A stretch of 64,000 nucleotides of DNA, from NCBI RefSeq assembly GCF_001767395.1, contig NZ_CP017014.1, forward strand, positions 992,001-1,056,000. The letters run 5' to 3'. Every line of letters begins with the position of its first letter. Within the stretch, counting starts at the first letter, position 1. Below, in pieces: positions 17,753 through 26,575 of this stretch. The stretch comes from Rhodococcus sp. WMMA185 (GTDB lineage Bacteria; Actinomycetota; Actinomycetes; Mycobacteriales; Mycobacteriaceae). A program made the position numbers and the translations under genes. Below the pieces are notes generated by a model, which saw only the letters and a program-made list of their open reading frames with translations, made no database searches and was not told the origin of the DNA.

Positions 17753-18832
17753 GTGATGACAGCACCGACGCCCCTGCTCGATCTCGACGACGGAGATGCA
17801 CTCGTCGCAGCCGACACCGAGGGGGTTCTGCGTTCCGCGGCGACGGGGGGCGCACAAATCCGGGCAACCCGGTCGGCGGTCGAGGAAGGGGTCCTCGACC
17901 GCCTGAAGGGACTACGCCCACGCAGTGTGGTCGTCGTGACCGGTTCCGGCCGCGCGAGTCGTGGTGCAGCCCTCCTCACGGCCGTACTGGCTGAGCGGAT
18001 CGGGTTCCCGCTGCTCCGCGCGCCCGGTACCCCGATGTGGGTCGGCCCGCTCGACGTGGTCGTGGTGGCCGGGGACGACGCCGGTGACCCTCGGTTGGTG
18101 CGGGCGGTCGATGCGGCTGTCCGTCGCGGCGCCGAAGTTGTGGTGGCTGCACCGGACGAGGGTCCGCTTCGGTCGGCTGCGGCTGGACGTGTCGCAATGC
18201 TCGCACCGCGGATTCCCGCGCTCAGGCGACATGGCTTACTGCGGTACTTCGCAGTCCTGCTCGCGGTCTTGCGGGTAGTTGGTGCGGAACGCCCGGAGAA
18301 CGAGGTGCCCGACCTCGAACGACTCGCCGCCGCTGCGGACGACGAGGCATTGCGGGACAGGCCGGACAATGAGACATTCCACAATCCGGCGAAGTCGCTC
18401 GCTTCGCGCATGCTGGGTCGGCGGATCGTCCTCGCTGGTGACTCGGCGAGCGGGGTCGAGATTGCAGGCCACGGCGCCGAGGCTCTGCTGCATGCTGGGC
18501 GAGTCGCGACTGTGTCGGAATTGTCTGACGTGCTGACCGCGGCAGGAACATTTCGATCCCAGTCGATCGAGTCGCATGACCCGATCTTCCACGATCCCGA
18601 ACTGGACGGCCCTCCTCCCGTCCCACCGGTGCGCACGTTCGTCGTGTCGGCAGAGGAGGACCGAGTGCTCATCGAACGCAAGACTGTGGTCCTGGGCGAC
18701 GTCGATTTGGTCTCGGTTTCCTCCGGCGAGGTACCGCTCACTTCCGAGCGTTCCGAACTCGAGCAGGCGGTGGTTCTCGTCGGTCGGCTCGATATGACGG
18801 CCGCGTATCTCCAGCTGATCGGTGGTATCTAG
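17753..18832 (+). CDS. TobH-like SIS-domain protein
   Basis: A 359-residue protein. The N-terminal half has a nucleotide-like fold (RPRSVVVVTGSGRASRGAAL, VGPLDVVVVAGDDAGDP) and resembles phosphosugar isomerase (SIS) domains; the C-terminal half resembles bifunctional phosphoglucose/phosphomannose isomerases. It always lies between pmmA and manA in mycolata (Rv3256c position). Catalytic activity is unproven and no clear isomerase Glu/His pair is recognised. GTG 17753 is used. The stop codon shares one base with the manA GTG, so the two are translationally coupled. Confidence 0.75.
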   Translation: MMTAPTPLLDLDDGDALVAADTEGVLRSAATGGAQIRATRSAVEEGVLDRLKGLRPRSVVVVTGSGRASRGAALLTAVLAERIGFPLLRAPGTPMWVGPLDVVVVAGDDAGDPRLVRAVDAAVRRGAEVVVAAPDEGPLRSAAAGRVAMLAPRIPALRRHGLLRYFAVLLAVLRVVGAERPENEVPDLERLAAAADDEALRDRPDNETFHNPAKSLASRMLGRRIVLAGDSASGVEIAGHGAEALLHAGRVATVSELSDVLTAAGTFRSQSIESHDPIFHDPELDGPPPVPPVRTFVVSAEEDRVLIERKTVVLGDVDLVSVSSGEVPLTSERSELEQAVVLVGRLDMTAAYLQLIGGI

Positions 18833-20064
18833 TGCACTGTCTCGAGGGTGCGCTCCGGTCTTACGCGTGGGGGTCGCGAACCGCGATTGCCCAGTTGCGT
18901 GGACTTCCGGCTCCTACTGCGCATCCGGAGGCGGAACTGTGGCTCGGTGCCCACCCGGGCGACCCCGCTCAGATCGTGACAGACAAGGGGTCGCAGTCGC
19001 TTCTGGATTTGGTTGATGCTGAGCCTGAACGCCAGCTCGGTAGACGAAGTGTGGAGGCCTTCGGCAAACGACTTCCGTTTCTGCTGAAGCTGCTTGCGTC
19101 GGAGGAGCCACTGTCTTTGCAGGCGCATCCCAGCGCGGAACAAGCCCACGACGGGTTCTGCCGGGAAAACGAGGCAGGAATTCCGGTCGAATCACCTGTC
19201 CGCAACTACAAGGATGCCAGCCACAAACCGGAACTCGTGGTGGCGCTCAGCAGGTTCCAGGCACTCGCAGGCTTCCGGGATCCCGAACGAACCGTCAAGC
19301 TTCTCGAAGCGATCGCGGTTCCAGAATTGCAGCCGTATGCCGCGCTGATCGCCGGACAGCCCGACTCTGACGGGTTACGGGCGCTGTTCACCACGTGGAT
19401 CACGCTGCCGCAACCTGTGCTCGGCGCATTGATGCCGCGGGTCCTCGACGGGTGCATCAACTACTTGTCGAACACAAAGGACGGGGAGTTCGCAGCCGAA
19501 ATCCGCACCGCGCTCGAGCTCAGTGAGGTGTATCCGGGTGACGCCGGAGTGCTCGCTGCCCTGTTGTTGCACCGGGTCACTCTCGAGCCCGGTCAGGGCC
19601 TGTACTTGAACGCGGGCAACCTGCACGCCTATCTACACGGCGTGGCAGTCGAGATCATGGCGAACTCCGACAACGTGCTGCGCGGGGGGCTGACACCCAA
19701 GCACGTGGACGTTCCGGAACTGCTGCGCGTTCTCGACTTCGACTCTGTGGACATCCCGGTCGTCGAGCCGGAAGAGATCGGGAGCAGCGGCGAATTCGTG
19801 TACCCCACACCGGCGCCGGAGTTCGTGCTCGCGCGGATCGACCTGTCGCATAGCGGTCCCGCGGAGCATCGTCTGGATTCGGAAGGTCCACAGATCCTCC
19901 TGTGCACCGCCGGTTCGGTGGAGTTGAACTGTGGGTCCGACTCTCTCGAACTCTCCCAGGGCAACGCAGCGTGGATTGCTGCCGAAGATCCCGCGGTCGA
20001 GGTGAAGGCGATCACGAACCACGCACAATTGTTCAGCGCACGAGTTGGCGCACCGATCGCGTAG
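18832..20064 (+). CDS. manA: Mannose-6-phosphate isomerase, class I
   Basis: A 410-residue cupin enzyme that interconverts fructose-6-phosphate and mannose-6-phosphate at the entry to mannose metabolism. Type I PMI motifs are AELWLGAHPGDPAQI, FLLKLLASEEPLSLQAHPS (zinc ligands Gln and His), YKDASHKPELVVAL (zinc Glu) and LNAGNLHAYLHGVAVEIMANSDNVLRG in pieces. Length and motifs are normal. GTG 18832 overlaps the TobH stop. With pmmA and manB it completes the route from fructose-6-phosphate to GDP-mannose inside this window. Confidence 0.95.
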   Translation: MHCLEGALRSYAWGSRTAIAQLRGLPAPTAHPEAELWLGAHPGDPAQIVTDKGSQSLLDLVDAEPERQLGRRSVEAFGKRLPFLLKLLASEEPLSLQAHPSAEQAHDGFCRENEAGIPVESPVRNYKDASHKPELVVALSRFQALAGFRDPERTVKLLEAIAVPELQPYAALIAGQPDSDGLRALFTTWITLPQPVLGALMPRVLDGCINYLSNTKDGEFAAEIRTALELSEVYPGDAGVLAALLLHRVTLEPGQGLYLNAGNLHAYLHGVAVEIMANSDNVLRGGLTPKHVDVPELLRVLDFDSVDIPVVEPEEIGSSGEFVYPTPAPEFVLARIDLSHSGPAEHRLDSEGPQILLCTAGSVELNCGSDSLELSQGNAAWIAAEDPAVEVKAITNHAQLFSARVGAPIA

Positions 20065-20132
20065 CTTCGAAGATCTCCTCCGGTCAGGCCAGGCATAAGC
20101 TGGAGTGCCGACTGTCGCTCGAGGAGGCTGAA

Positions 20133-21647
20133 GTGGTCGTCCAGGACAAAGGGGGCGAGCAGAACAAAGGGGGCGGGGTCGGCGGAAGGTCGACCGGGTT
20201 GTTCCGCACCAAGTCGATCGAGCAGTTGATTCGAGATACCGAGAAACCGGATACCAAGCTCCGCAAGGAACTGACGGCAGGGGATCTCACCGTACTCGGC
20301 GTCGCCCTCATCGTCGGAGTCGGAATCTTCACGCTCACTGCGACCACGGCAGGAAACATAGCGGGTCCAGCGGTGTCGCTGGCGTTCGTCCTCGCCGCCA
20401 TCACTTGTTTGCTGGCGGCACTGTGCTACGCGGAGTTCGCCTCGACGGTTCCAGTGGCCGGGAGTGCCTACACGTTCTCGTACGCGACGTTCGGTGAACT
20501 TGTTGCTTGGATCATCGGCTGGGACCTCATGCTCGAGCTCGCACTGGGGGCGTCGGTGGTGGCAAAGGCCTGGTCTCTCTATCTCGGCGAGGTGATCGGA
20601 CTCGATGCGCGGATCACGATCGACTCGTTCCAGGTCGACTGGGGCGCGATCTTGATTGCTGCGATCATCGCGGTGCTACTGATCAGGGGTACCAAACTAT
20701 CTTCACGGGTCGCGTTGGTCATCACCACGATCAAAATATCCGTCGTGGTGGTCGTAGTCGTCGTCGGCGCTTTCTACATCATCCCGGCCAACTACTCCCC
20801 GTTCATTCCGCCGCCTGTAGAAGACGGCTCGGCGGCGGGCGTCAGCGAGTCCTTGTTTTCCTTCCTTACCGGAGCGGGCAACAGCCAGTTCGGCTGGTAC
20901 GGACTGCTCGCGGCCGCCGGCCTGGTGTTCTTTGCGTTTCTCGGTTTCGATGTCGTGGCCACTACCGCCGAAGAAGCGAAGAACCCGCAGAAAGCACTGC
21001 CACGAGGAATTCTCGGCTCACTGGCCATCGTCACGGTGCTGTACGTGGCGGTGACGCTGGTGGTCACGGGCATGGTCAGCTATCGCGAATTGGCCGGAGA
21101 CACATCTACTTTGGCTACTGCGTTCGACATCCGCGGAATCACCTGGATGAAGTACCTGATTTCGTACGGTGCGCTGGCAGGCTTGACCACTGGACTGATC
21201 GTTATCTTTTTCGGCGGTAGCCGCATCATCTTTGCTATGTCTCGGGATGGTCTGTTGCCGCGGTGGTTGGCAGCCACCGGCAAGCGCGGCACACCTGTCC
21301 GGACCACTGTGCTCGTCGGCGTCGTGATGGCCGTGCTGGCGGGTGTCTTCCCTATCGGCACCCTCGAGGAAATGGTGAACATCGGAACGCTGTTCGCGTT
21401 CACGCTTGTGTCGATCGGCGTGGTGATTCTGCGCCGCACCCGCCCCGACCTGCCTCGCGGATTCCGGGTGCCGTTGGTGCCGTTGGTGCCGGTTCTCGCG
21501 GTCGTTGCGTGCCTGTGGTTGATGCTCAATCTGTCCGTCGAGACCTGGATCAGATTCGTGGTGTGGTTGGCACTCGGAATGGTCATCTACTTCACCTACA
21601 GCCGGCGGCACTCCGTGATGGAGGGGCGCAGTCGCGACGAGGCCTGA
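20133..21647 (+). CDS. APC-family amino acid permease (CAT type)
   Basis: A 504-residue transporter with about twelve membrane helices. The family signature GVGIFTLTATTAGNIAGPAV is in the first helix pair, with EFASTVPVAGSAYTFSYATF next and FLGFDVVATTAEEAKNPQKA in the middle. It resembles cationic amino acid transporters (Rv3253c position). The substrate is not determined by sequence. GTG 20133 has a GAGGAGG site five bases upstream; an N-terminal stretch of about 20 residues (QDKGGEQNKGGGVGG) is low complexity. Confidence 0.88.
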   Translation: MVVQDKGGEQNKGGGVGGRSTGLFRTKSIEQLIRDTEKPDTKLRKELTAGDLTVLGVALIVGVGIFTLTATTAGNIAGPAVSLAFVLAAITCLLAALCYAEFASTVPVAGSAYTFSYATFGELVAWIIGWDLMLELALGASVVAKAWSLYLGEVIGLDARITIDSFQVDWGAILIAAIIAVLLIRGTKLSSRVALVITTIKISVVVVVVVVGAFYIIPANYSPFIPPPVEDGSAAGVSESLFSFLTGAGNSQFGWYGLLAAAGLVFFAFLGFDVVATTAEEAKNPQKALPRGILGSLAIVTVLYVAVTLVVTGMVSYRELAGDTSTLATAFDIRGITWMKYLISYGALAGLTTGLIVIFFGGSRIIFAMSRDGLLPRWLAATGKRGTPVRTTVLVGVVMAVLAGVFPIGTLEEMVNIGTLFAFTLVSIGVVILRRTRPDLPRGFRVPLVPLVPVLAVVACLWLMLNLSVETWIRFVVWLALGMVIYFTYSRRHSVMEGRSRDEA

Positions 21648-21735
21648 CCGCACTCGCCCGGCACTCCGGTCCTTTCCGCGAAGCATCCGCACCCTCGAGT
21701 TGCGGGGTGTCTTCGCCGACACTTTGGTCAGCTTT

Positions 21736-21753
21736 ACAAATATTTTTATTTGT
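21736..21753. promoter_or_regulatory. AT-rich inverted repeat upstream of alkB
   Basis: ACAAATA (21736-21742), TTTT, TATTTGT (21747-21753): a perfect 7-bp inverted repeat, strikingly AT-rich for this genome. A second one, GTGAG-N4-CTCAC, lies at 21795-21808, just before the alkB start. Both are candidate operators for the TetR gene at the end of the cluster. Confidence 0.45.
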
Positions 21754-21821
21754 CCAAACAGAGAACGATGGAGGCGGTAGTGTCCAATTCAAGGGTGAGG
21801 TTACTCACATGAACTGATGTG

Positions 21822-23057
21822 ATGGAGGAACAATTGTCGACGGACCTGCAACCGGAGTCGTCCGCGCCGGCCCGGCGGTGGAAAGACAGGAAGCGGTACC
21901 TGTGGCCGCTCGGTCTGAATCCGCCCACAGCGGTGTTTCTCGCGATCGGTTTGGTGTGGGTGTCCCACCAGATCGGGATCGGCGCTGTTGCGCCTGTGTG
22001 GTGGTGGATCGGACCGCTCATGGTCTACGTGCTGCTCCCGCTTCTCGACGTCTTCTTCGGACCCGACGGCGACAATCCGCCTGAGGAGGTGATGGAGTGG
22101 CTCGAGAACGACAAGTACTACCGATACTTGACGTACGCCTACATACCACTTCAGATCCTCAGTCTGGTGACGGCCTGCTACCTCTGGTCCGCAACGGATC
22201 TGGGCTGGCTCGGAATCGACGGCGGCCTCGGCGTCGTCTCCAAGATCGGGCTCGCCATCACCATCGGCTGCGTTGCGGGAATCGGGATCAACACCGCGCA
22301 CGAACTCGGGCACAAGAAGGATGGACTCGAGCGGTGGCTCTCGAAAGTCGCTCTGGCGCAGTCGTTCTATGGGCACTTCTATATCGAGCACAATCGGGGC
22401 CACCACGTCCGGGTCGCGACGCCGGCCGATCCCGCGAGTGCGCGTTTCGGAGAGACCCTGTGGGCGTTTCTCCCGCGAACCGTTTGGGGCAGCCTCACTT
22501 CGTCCTGGCGGCTCGAGAAGGCCCGTCTGGAGCGTCTCGGTAAGCGTCCGTGGACGATTCACAATGACGTTCTGAACGCCTGGCTGATGTCCGTCGTGTT
22601 GTTCGGCGCACTCGTTGTGGTCTTCGGAATCGGGATCATGCCGTATCTGGTGATCCAGGCAGTGTTCGGGTTCTGTCTCCTCGAAGCCGTCAACTACCTC
22701 GAACATTACGGGCTGCAGAGGCAGAAGACGGCGAGCGGCCGGTACGAGCGGTGCACCCCAGAACACAGCTGGAACAGCGACCATGTCGTTACCAACATCT
22801 TCCTGTTCCATCTGCAGCGGCACAGTGATCACCATGCGAATCCGACTCGGCGCTACCAGACGCTGCGGAGCATGGACGGTGCTCCCACCCTGCCGAGTGG
22901 CTACGGCAGCATGATCATGCTCTCCTACTTTCCGCCGTTGTGGCGAAGGGTGATGGATCCGCGTGTGCTCGCGCACTATGACGGCGACATCACGCGCGTC
23001 AACATCGCGCCTTCCAAGCGTGAGAAGGTGCTCGCGAAGTACGGGGCGCCGGAATGA
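21822..23057 (+). CDS. alkB: Alkane 1-monooxygenase
   Basis: A 411-residue integral-membrane non-haem diiron hydroxylase that oxidises medium-chain n-alkanes to 1-alkanols. The four histidine clusters are intact: HELGHKKD (from His160), EHNRGHH (from His190), NYLEHYGL, and LQRHSDHHAN (from His334). Six membrane helices are predicted. Electrons come from the two rubredoxins encoded next. ATG 21822 is used, but TTG 21834 has a better Shine-Dalgarno (GGAGG) and may be the real start. Three genes overlap by ATGA, so alkB-rubA-rubA form one operon. Confidence 0.94.
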   Translation: MEEQLSTDLQPESSAPARRWKDRKRYLWPLGLNPPTAVFLAIGLVWVSHQIGIGAVAPVWWWIGPLMVYVLLPLLDVFFGPDGDNPPEEVMEWLENDKYYRYLTYAYIPLQILSLVTACYLWSATDLGWLGIDGGLGVVSKIGLAITIGCVAGIGINTAHELGHKKDGLERWLSKVALAQSFYGHFYIEHNRGHHVRVATPADPASARFGETLWAFLPRTVWGSLTSSWRLEKARLERLGKRPWTIHNDVLNAWLMSVVLFGALVVVFGIGIMPYLVIQAVFGFCLLEAVNYLEHYGLQRQKTASGRYERCTPEHSWNSDHVVTNIFLFHLQRHSDHHANPTRRYQTLRSMDGAPTLPSGYGSMIMLSYFPPLWRRVMDPRVLAHYDGDITRVNIAPSKREKVLAKYGAPE

Positions 23058-23239
23058 GCGCGTATCGCTGCCCGATCTGCGACTACGTCTACGACGAGGC
23101 CGTGGGTGCACCCCGTGAAGGTTTCCCGGCCGGCACGCTCTGGAAATCGGTGCCCGAGAGCTGGTGTTGCCCGGATTGCGCGGTGCGGGAGAAGGCCGAT
23201 TTCGAGCCGGTCTTCCCGACAGGAGGAGGAACTCCATGA
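23054..23239 (+). CDS. rubA: Rubredoxin (AlkG1-like)
   Basis: A 61-residue rubredoxin with cysteines at 6, 9, 39 and 42 that bind one iron. The first pair reads CPICDY without the Gly that normally follows the second cysteine, which is the AlkG1 style; such rubredoxins often do not support AlkB on their own. An extra Cys38 sits next to the third ligand. ATG 23054 overlaps the alkB stop (ATGA). Confidence 0.93.
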   Translation: MSAYRCPICDYVYDEAVGAPREGFPAGTLWKSVPESWCCPDCAVREKADFEPVFPTGGGTP

Positions 23240-23418
23240 CCGAGTACAAGCTCTATCAGTGCATTCAATGTGGATTCGAATACGACGAGGAACTGGGATG
23301 GCCGGAGGACGGCATCGAACCCGGGACTCGTTGGGCCGACATCCCGGACGATTGGACCTGCCCGGATTGTGGCGCTGCGAAAGCGGACTTCTTCATGGTC
23401 GAAGTCGAACGCAGTTGA
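23236..23418 (+). CDS. rubA: Rubredoxin (AlkG2-like)
   Basis: A 60-residue rubredoxin with iron-binding cysteines 9, 12, 42 and 45 ([24 protein letters not shown]). The CxxCG motif marks the AlkG2 type, the form that delivers electrons to AlkB. ATG 23236 overlaps the first rubredoxin stop (ATGA). Its stop codon lies inside the first copy of a 17-bp tandem repeat. No rubredoxin reductase follows, so reductase must be supplied from elsewhere. Confidence 0.94.
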   Translation: MTEYKLYQCIQCGFEYDEELGWPEDGIEPGTRWADIPDDWTCPDCGAAKADFFMVEVERS

Positions 23419-23461
23419 ATTGATAGCGCAGTTGAATTGATAGCGCAGTCGAATTGATTTC
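23411..23461 (+). repeat. 3 x 17-bp tandem repeat spanning the rubA stop
   Basis: Units at 23411-23427 and 23428-23444 are identical (GCAGTTGAATTGATAGC); the third, 23445-23461, has drifted. The first copy contains the last codons and stop of the second rubredoxin gene. Confidence 0.9.
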
Positions 23462-23480
23462 GACGCTATCGTGCACGCCG

Positions 23481-23510
23481 TGTCCGTGTCCGTGTCCGTG
23501 TCCGTGTCCG
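23481..23510 (+). repeat. (TGTCCG)5 hexanucleotide repeat before the TetR gene
   Basis: Five perfect TGTCCG units, 48 bases upstream of the TetR ATG. If translation began at GTG 23471 the repeat would encode a Ser-Val run, but ATG 23558 is the credible start, so the repeat lies in the leader or promoter. Confidence 0.9.
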
Positions 23511-23557
23511 TGTGCCGGTCGGGCGCGGACGCGGCGGATGGCGCTACTGTCTGTGCC

Positions 23558-24178
23558 ATGACTTCGCCGCGTGTCCGGGTGCCCTATCAGGAGGCCACGC
23601 GATTGTTGCTGCGCCGGTCCGTACTCGATGCGATGCGGGACCTCCTCTTCGACAACGACTGGTCGAGCATCACGATGGCCGACGTCGCGGCGGGTGCCGG
23701 GGTGAGTCGGCAGACGCTCTACAACGAGTTCAAGTCGCGGCAGGGCCTCGCGGAGGCGTACGCCCTCCGGCTGGCCGACGAACTCGTCGATTTCGTGGGA
23801 GAGTCGCTGGTGGCGAACGTCGGGGACGGTCGCGCCGCCCTGACGGCAGGGTTCAAGGCGTTCTTCGCCGCAGGTCTTTCCGATCCTCTGGTGCAGTCGC
23901 TGCTGCGAGGTGAGGCGAAGCCCGACCTTCTTCGGCTGATCACGACCGAGAGCGCGCCGATCATCGAGCGGGCGTCCGAGAGACTCTCAGAGGTGTTCGT
24001 CAATGGCTGGGTGCGGGCGACCCCGTCGGATGCGGGGATACTCAGCCGCGCGATCGTGCGGCTGGCGATGAACTACATCTCGACGCCGCCGGAATCCGAG
24101 GTCAACGTCGCTGAGGATCTCGGCGCCCTTCTGGGGCCGTTCTTGGACGAAGCGGCGGATGGTATCGATCGCCGATGA
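23558..24178 (+). CDS. TetR-family regulator of the alkB cluster
   Basis: A 206-residue repressor-type protein. The helix-turn-helix is at about 35-60 (TMADVAAGAGVSRQTLYNEF); the rest is an all-helical ligand domain. By position it matches Rv3249c and AlkU-type regulators that follow alkB-rubredoxin genes and control them in response to alkanes or fatty acids. The ligand is not known. ATG 23558 follows the hexanucleotide repeat; its copy number could change the distance between promoter and start. Confidence 0.85.
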   Translation: MTSPRVRVPYQEATRLLLRRSVLDAMRDLLFDNDWSSITMADVAAGAGVSRQTLYNEFKSRQGLAEAYALRLADELVDFVGESLVANVGDGRAALTAGFKAFFAAGLSDPLVQSLLRGEAKPDLLRLITTESAPIIERASERLSEVFVNGWVRATPSDAGILSRAIVRLAMNYISTPPESEVNVAEDLGALLGPFLDEAADGIDRR

Positions 24179-24267
24179 CTGCTCGGTGATCGAGCGCCAC
24201 GGGAGTGTCATCCACATTCGCGGTACGGATAGCCTTGATCGAAACAGCAGACAACCAGGAGAGGCAG

Positions 24268-25752
24268 ATGACGACCTCAGGTTCACACACGCCCGTGGCC
24301 GAGAGCCGCAACGGGATCGACTTCGCGGTGGCGGATCTTTCGCTCGCGGAGTTCGGCCGCAAGGAAATTCGGCTTGCCGAGCACGAGATGCCGGGACTGA
24401 TGGCACTTCGCCGCGAGTACTCCGAGGTGCTGCCGCTCGCGGGCGCTCGGATTTCCGGCTCGCTGCACATGACCGTCCAGACGGCTGTGCTCATCGAGAC
24501 GCTCATCGCGCTGGGAGCCGAGGTTCGCTGGGCCTCCTGCAACATTTTCTCCACTCAGGACCACGCAGCAGCTGCGGTCGTCGTCGGCCCGCACGGAACG
24601 CCCGAGGAACCCCGGGGTGTCCCGGTATTCGCGTGGAAGGGTGAAACCCTCGAAGAGTACTGGTGGGCCGCCGAACAGATGCTCACCTGGCCGGACGCCG
24701 ACAAGCCCGCGAACATGATCCTCGATGACGGCGGCGACGCGACGATGCTCGTTCTCAAGGGCGCCCAGTTCGAGAGGGCCGGGGTCGTGCCCTCTACCGA
24801 CGACGAGCACGACTCCGACGAGTACAAGGTCTTCCTCGCCCTGCTGCGCCAATCGCTCGAGGCGGACAAGACCAAGTGGACCACGATCGCGAAGTCGGTC
24901 CAGGGCGTCACGGAGGAGACCACCACCGGTGTCCTGCGCCTGTACCAGGTTGCGGCCGCCGGTGATCTCGCCTTCCCTGCGATCAACGTCAACGATTCGG
25001 TCACCAAGAGCAAGTTCGACAACAAGTACGGCACTCGCCACTCGCTCCTCGACGGCATCAACCGCGGTACCGACACTCTGATCGGTGGCAAGGCGGCCCT
25101 CGTCTGCGGGTACGGCGACGTCGGCAAGGGTTGCGCCGAGGCGCTTCGCGGCCAGGGCGCTCGTGTCACGGTCACGGAGGTCGACCCGATCAACGCACTG
25201 CAGGCCCTGATGGACGGCTTCGAGGTCAAGACGGTCGAACAGGCTATCGGCTGGGCCGACATCGTCATCACGGCCACCGGGAACATGGACATCATCTCCC
25301 TCGATCACATGAAGCAGATGAAGCACCAGGCCATCCTCGGCAACATCGGTCACTTCGACAATGAGATCGACATGGCCGGACTCGAGCATTCCGGCGAGGC
25401 CACCCGGGTCAACATCAAGCCGCAGGTCGACGAGTTCCGGTTCGCCGACGGTCACTCGATCATCGTGTTGTCCGAGGGACGCCTGCTGAACTTGGGAAAT
25501 GCCACCGGCCATCCCTCGTTCGTGATGAGCAACAGCTTCTCCAACCAGGTCATTGCACAGATCGAACTGTGGACCAAGCCCGAGAACTACGACAACGAGG
25601 TGTACCGCCTTCCGAAGCATCTGGACGAGAAGGTCGCGAAGATTCACGTCGACGCGCTCGGCGGCACGCTCACCAAGCTCACCAAGGAACAGGCGGAGTA
25701 TATCGGCGTCGATGTCGAGGGCCCGTTCAAGCCTGAGCACTACCGGTACTGA
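24268..25752 (+). CDS. sahH: S-adenosylhomocysteine hydrolase
   Basis: A 494-residue NAD-dependent enzyme that splits S-adenosylhomocysteine to adenosine and homocysteine, recycling the product of methyltransferases. Motifs: [51 protein letters not shown] (NAD site), [12 protein letters not shown] and the C-terminal KPEHYRY that closes the neighbour's NAD pocket. It has the ~40-residue insertion of the actinobacterial form. ATG 24268 follows AGGAGAGG. The same order (alkB cluster, sahH, tmk, mtrA) occurs in mycobacteria. Confidence 0.97.
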   Translation: MTTSGSHTPVAESRNGIDFAVADLSLAEFGRKEIRLAEHEMPGLMALRREYSEVLPLAGARISGSLHMTVQTAVLIETLIALGAEVRWASCNIFSTQDHAAAAVVVGPHGTPEEPRGVPVFAWKGETLEEYWWAAEQMLTWPDADKPANMILDDGGDATMLVLKGAQFERAGVVPSTDDEHDSDEYKVFLALLRQSLEADKTKWTTIAKSVQGVTEETTTGVLRLYQVAAAGDLAFPAINVNDSVTKSKFDNKYGTRHSLLDGINRGTDTLIGGKAALVCGYGDVGKGCAEALRGQGARVTVTEVDPINALQALMDGFEVKTVEQAIGWADIVITATGNMDIISLDHMKQMKHQAILGNIGHFDNEIDMAGLEHSGEATRVNIKPQVDEFRFADGHSIIVLSEGRLLNLGNATGHPSFVMSNSFSNQVIAQIELWTKPENYDNEVYRLPKHLDEKVAKIHVDALGGTLTKLTKEQAEYIGVDVEGPFKPEHYRY

Positions 25753-25764
25753 GCGAGTTTGTGA

Positions 25765-25821
25765 CCCCCGACCTGAGTGGAGCGTGGCCGGTGTCGGGTC
25801 GCGCGCCGGGCAGGTCGGGGG
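25765..25821 (+). terminator. Inverted repeat after sahH, possible terminator
   Basis: CCCCCGACCTG (25765-25775) pairs perfectly with CAGGTCGGGGG (25811-25821) around a 35-base GC-rich loop. It begins 12 bases after the sahH stop and ends 35 bases before the tmk -10. No T-tract follows, so a Rho-independent role is uncertain. Confidence 0.45.
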
Positions 25822-25855
25822 ACCGGTTCCGTGTAGGACCCGGCTGGTCTGCGGA

Positions 25856-25861
25856 TACAGT
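25856..25861 (+). promoter_or_regulatory. Candidate -10 element (TACAGT) for tmk
   Basis: TACAGT eight bases before GTG 25870 with no Shine-Dalgarno; supports a leaderless tmk transcript. Confidence 0.42.
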
Positions 25862-25869
25862 GCTACTTC

Positions 25870-26529
25870 GTGGGGACACTGATTACGCTCGAAGGCCTCG
25901 ACGGTGCGGGCAAGCGCACACTCGCGGACGCGGTGGTGAAGCACCTTGTCGACCGGGGTCTGAGGGTCGAAACCCTGGATTTTCCGCGCTATGGCCGATC
26001 TGTGCACGCGGATGTGGCATCCGAGGCGCTCAAGGGTGCGCATGGAGATCTCGCTCACTCTGCGCACGCGATGGCGATGCTGTTCGCGTTGGACCGCGCC
26101 GGCGCGGTCGACGAGTTGGCCGATCTGCTCGCGGGACACGACATAGTCCTCCTCGACCGCTATGTGGCGTCCAACGCCGCATACGGCGCAGCGAGGCTGC
26201 ATCAACGCGGCAACGAGGAGTTCGTGCGGTGGGTGACCGAACTCGAATTCGAGCGGTTCGCGCTGCCCCGCCCTGATCTGCAGCTGTATCTGGACGTTCC
26301 GGTGGCGCTTGCGCAGCAGCGAGCGCGGGTACGCGAATCGACGGACTCGAGTAGAGTGATCGACGCCTACGAGCGGGACCGCGGGCTGCAGGAACGGACT
26401 GCAGAGATGTACCGGGACCTGGCGGCGGCGAGCTGGATTTCCCCCTGGTGGGTGCTTTCTTCTGATACCGATCCGGACACGCTCGCGGAAAACCTGACAT
26501 TCTGGAATAAAGAACACGGCACGCCGTGA
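25870..26529 (+). CDS. tmk: Thymidylate kinase
   Basis: A 219-residue dTMP kinase. The P-loop reads LEGLDGAGKRTL, the mycobacterial variant with Arg in place of the usual Ser. The DR motif is VLLDRYVASNAAYGAARL and the LID region follows QLYLDVPVALAQQRARVRES. It phosphorylates dTMP to dTDP for DNA synthesis. GTG 25870 is supported by a -10-like TACAGT. It precedes mtrA by 46 bases, as in mycobacteria. Confidence 0.93.
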   Translation: MGTLITLEGLDGAGKRTLADAVVKHLVDRGLRVETLDFPRYGRSVHADVASEALKGAHGDLAHSAHAMAMLFALDRAGAVDELADLLAGHDIVLLDRYVASNAAYGAARLHQRGNEEFVRWVTELEFERFALPRPDLQLYLDVPVALAQQRARVRESTDSSRVIDAYERDRGLQERTAEMYRDLAAASWISPWWVLSSDTDPDTLAENLTFWNKEHGTP

Positions 26530-26575
26530 TGGCGAACGGGCAGTTACGGCGTCCGAAGATGCAACGATAGGGACT

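Noticed and set aside
21801-23249. Minus-strand ORF across alkB and rubA
   Set aside because: Antisense shadow; no motif, while the plus strand has all the AlkB His boxes.
23411-23510. CRISPR array
   Set aside because: Repeats are contiguous without unique spacers and there are no cas genes.
23471-23557. N-terminal extension of the TetR protein with a Ser-Val run
   Set aside because: It comes from translating the hexanucleotide repeat; the TetR fold begins normally at ATG 23558.
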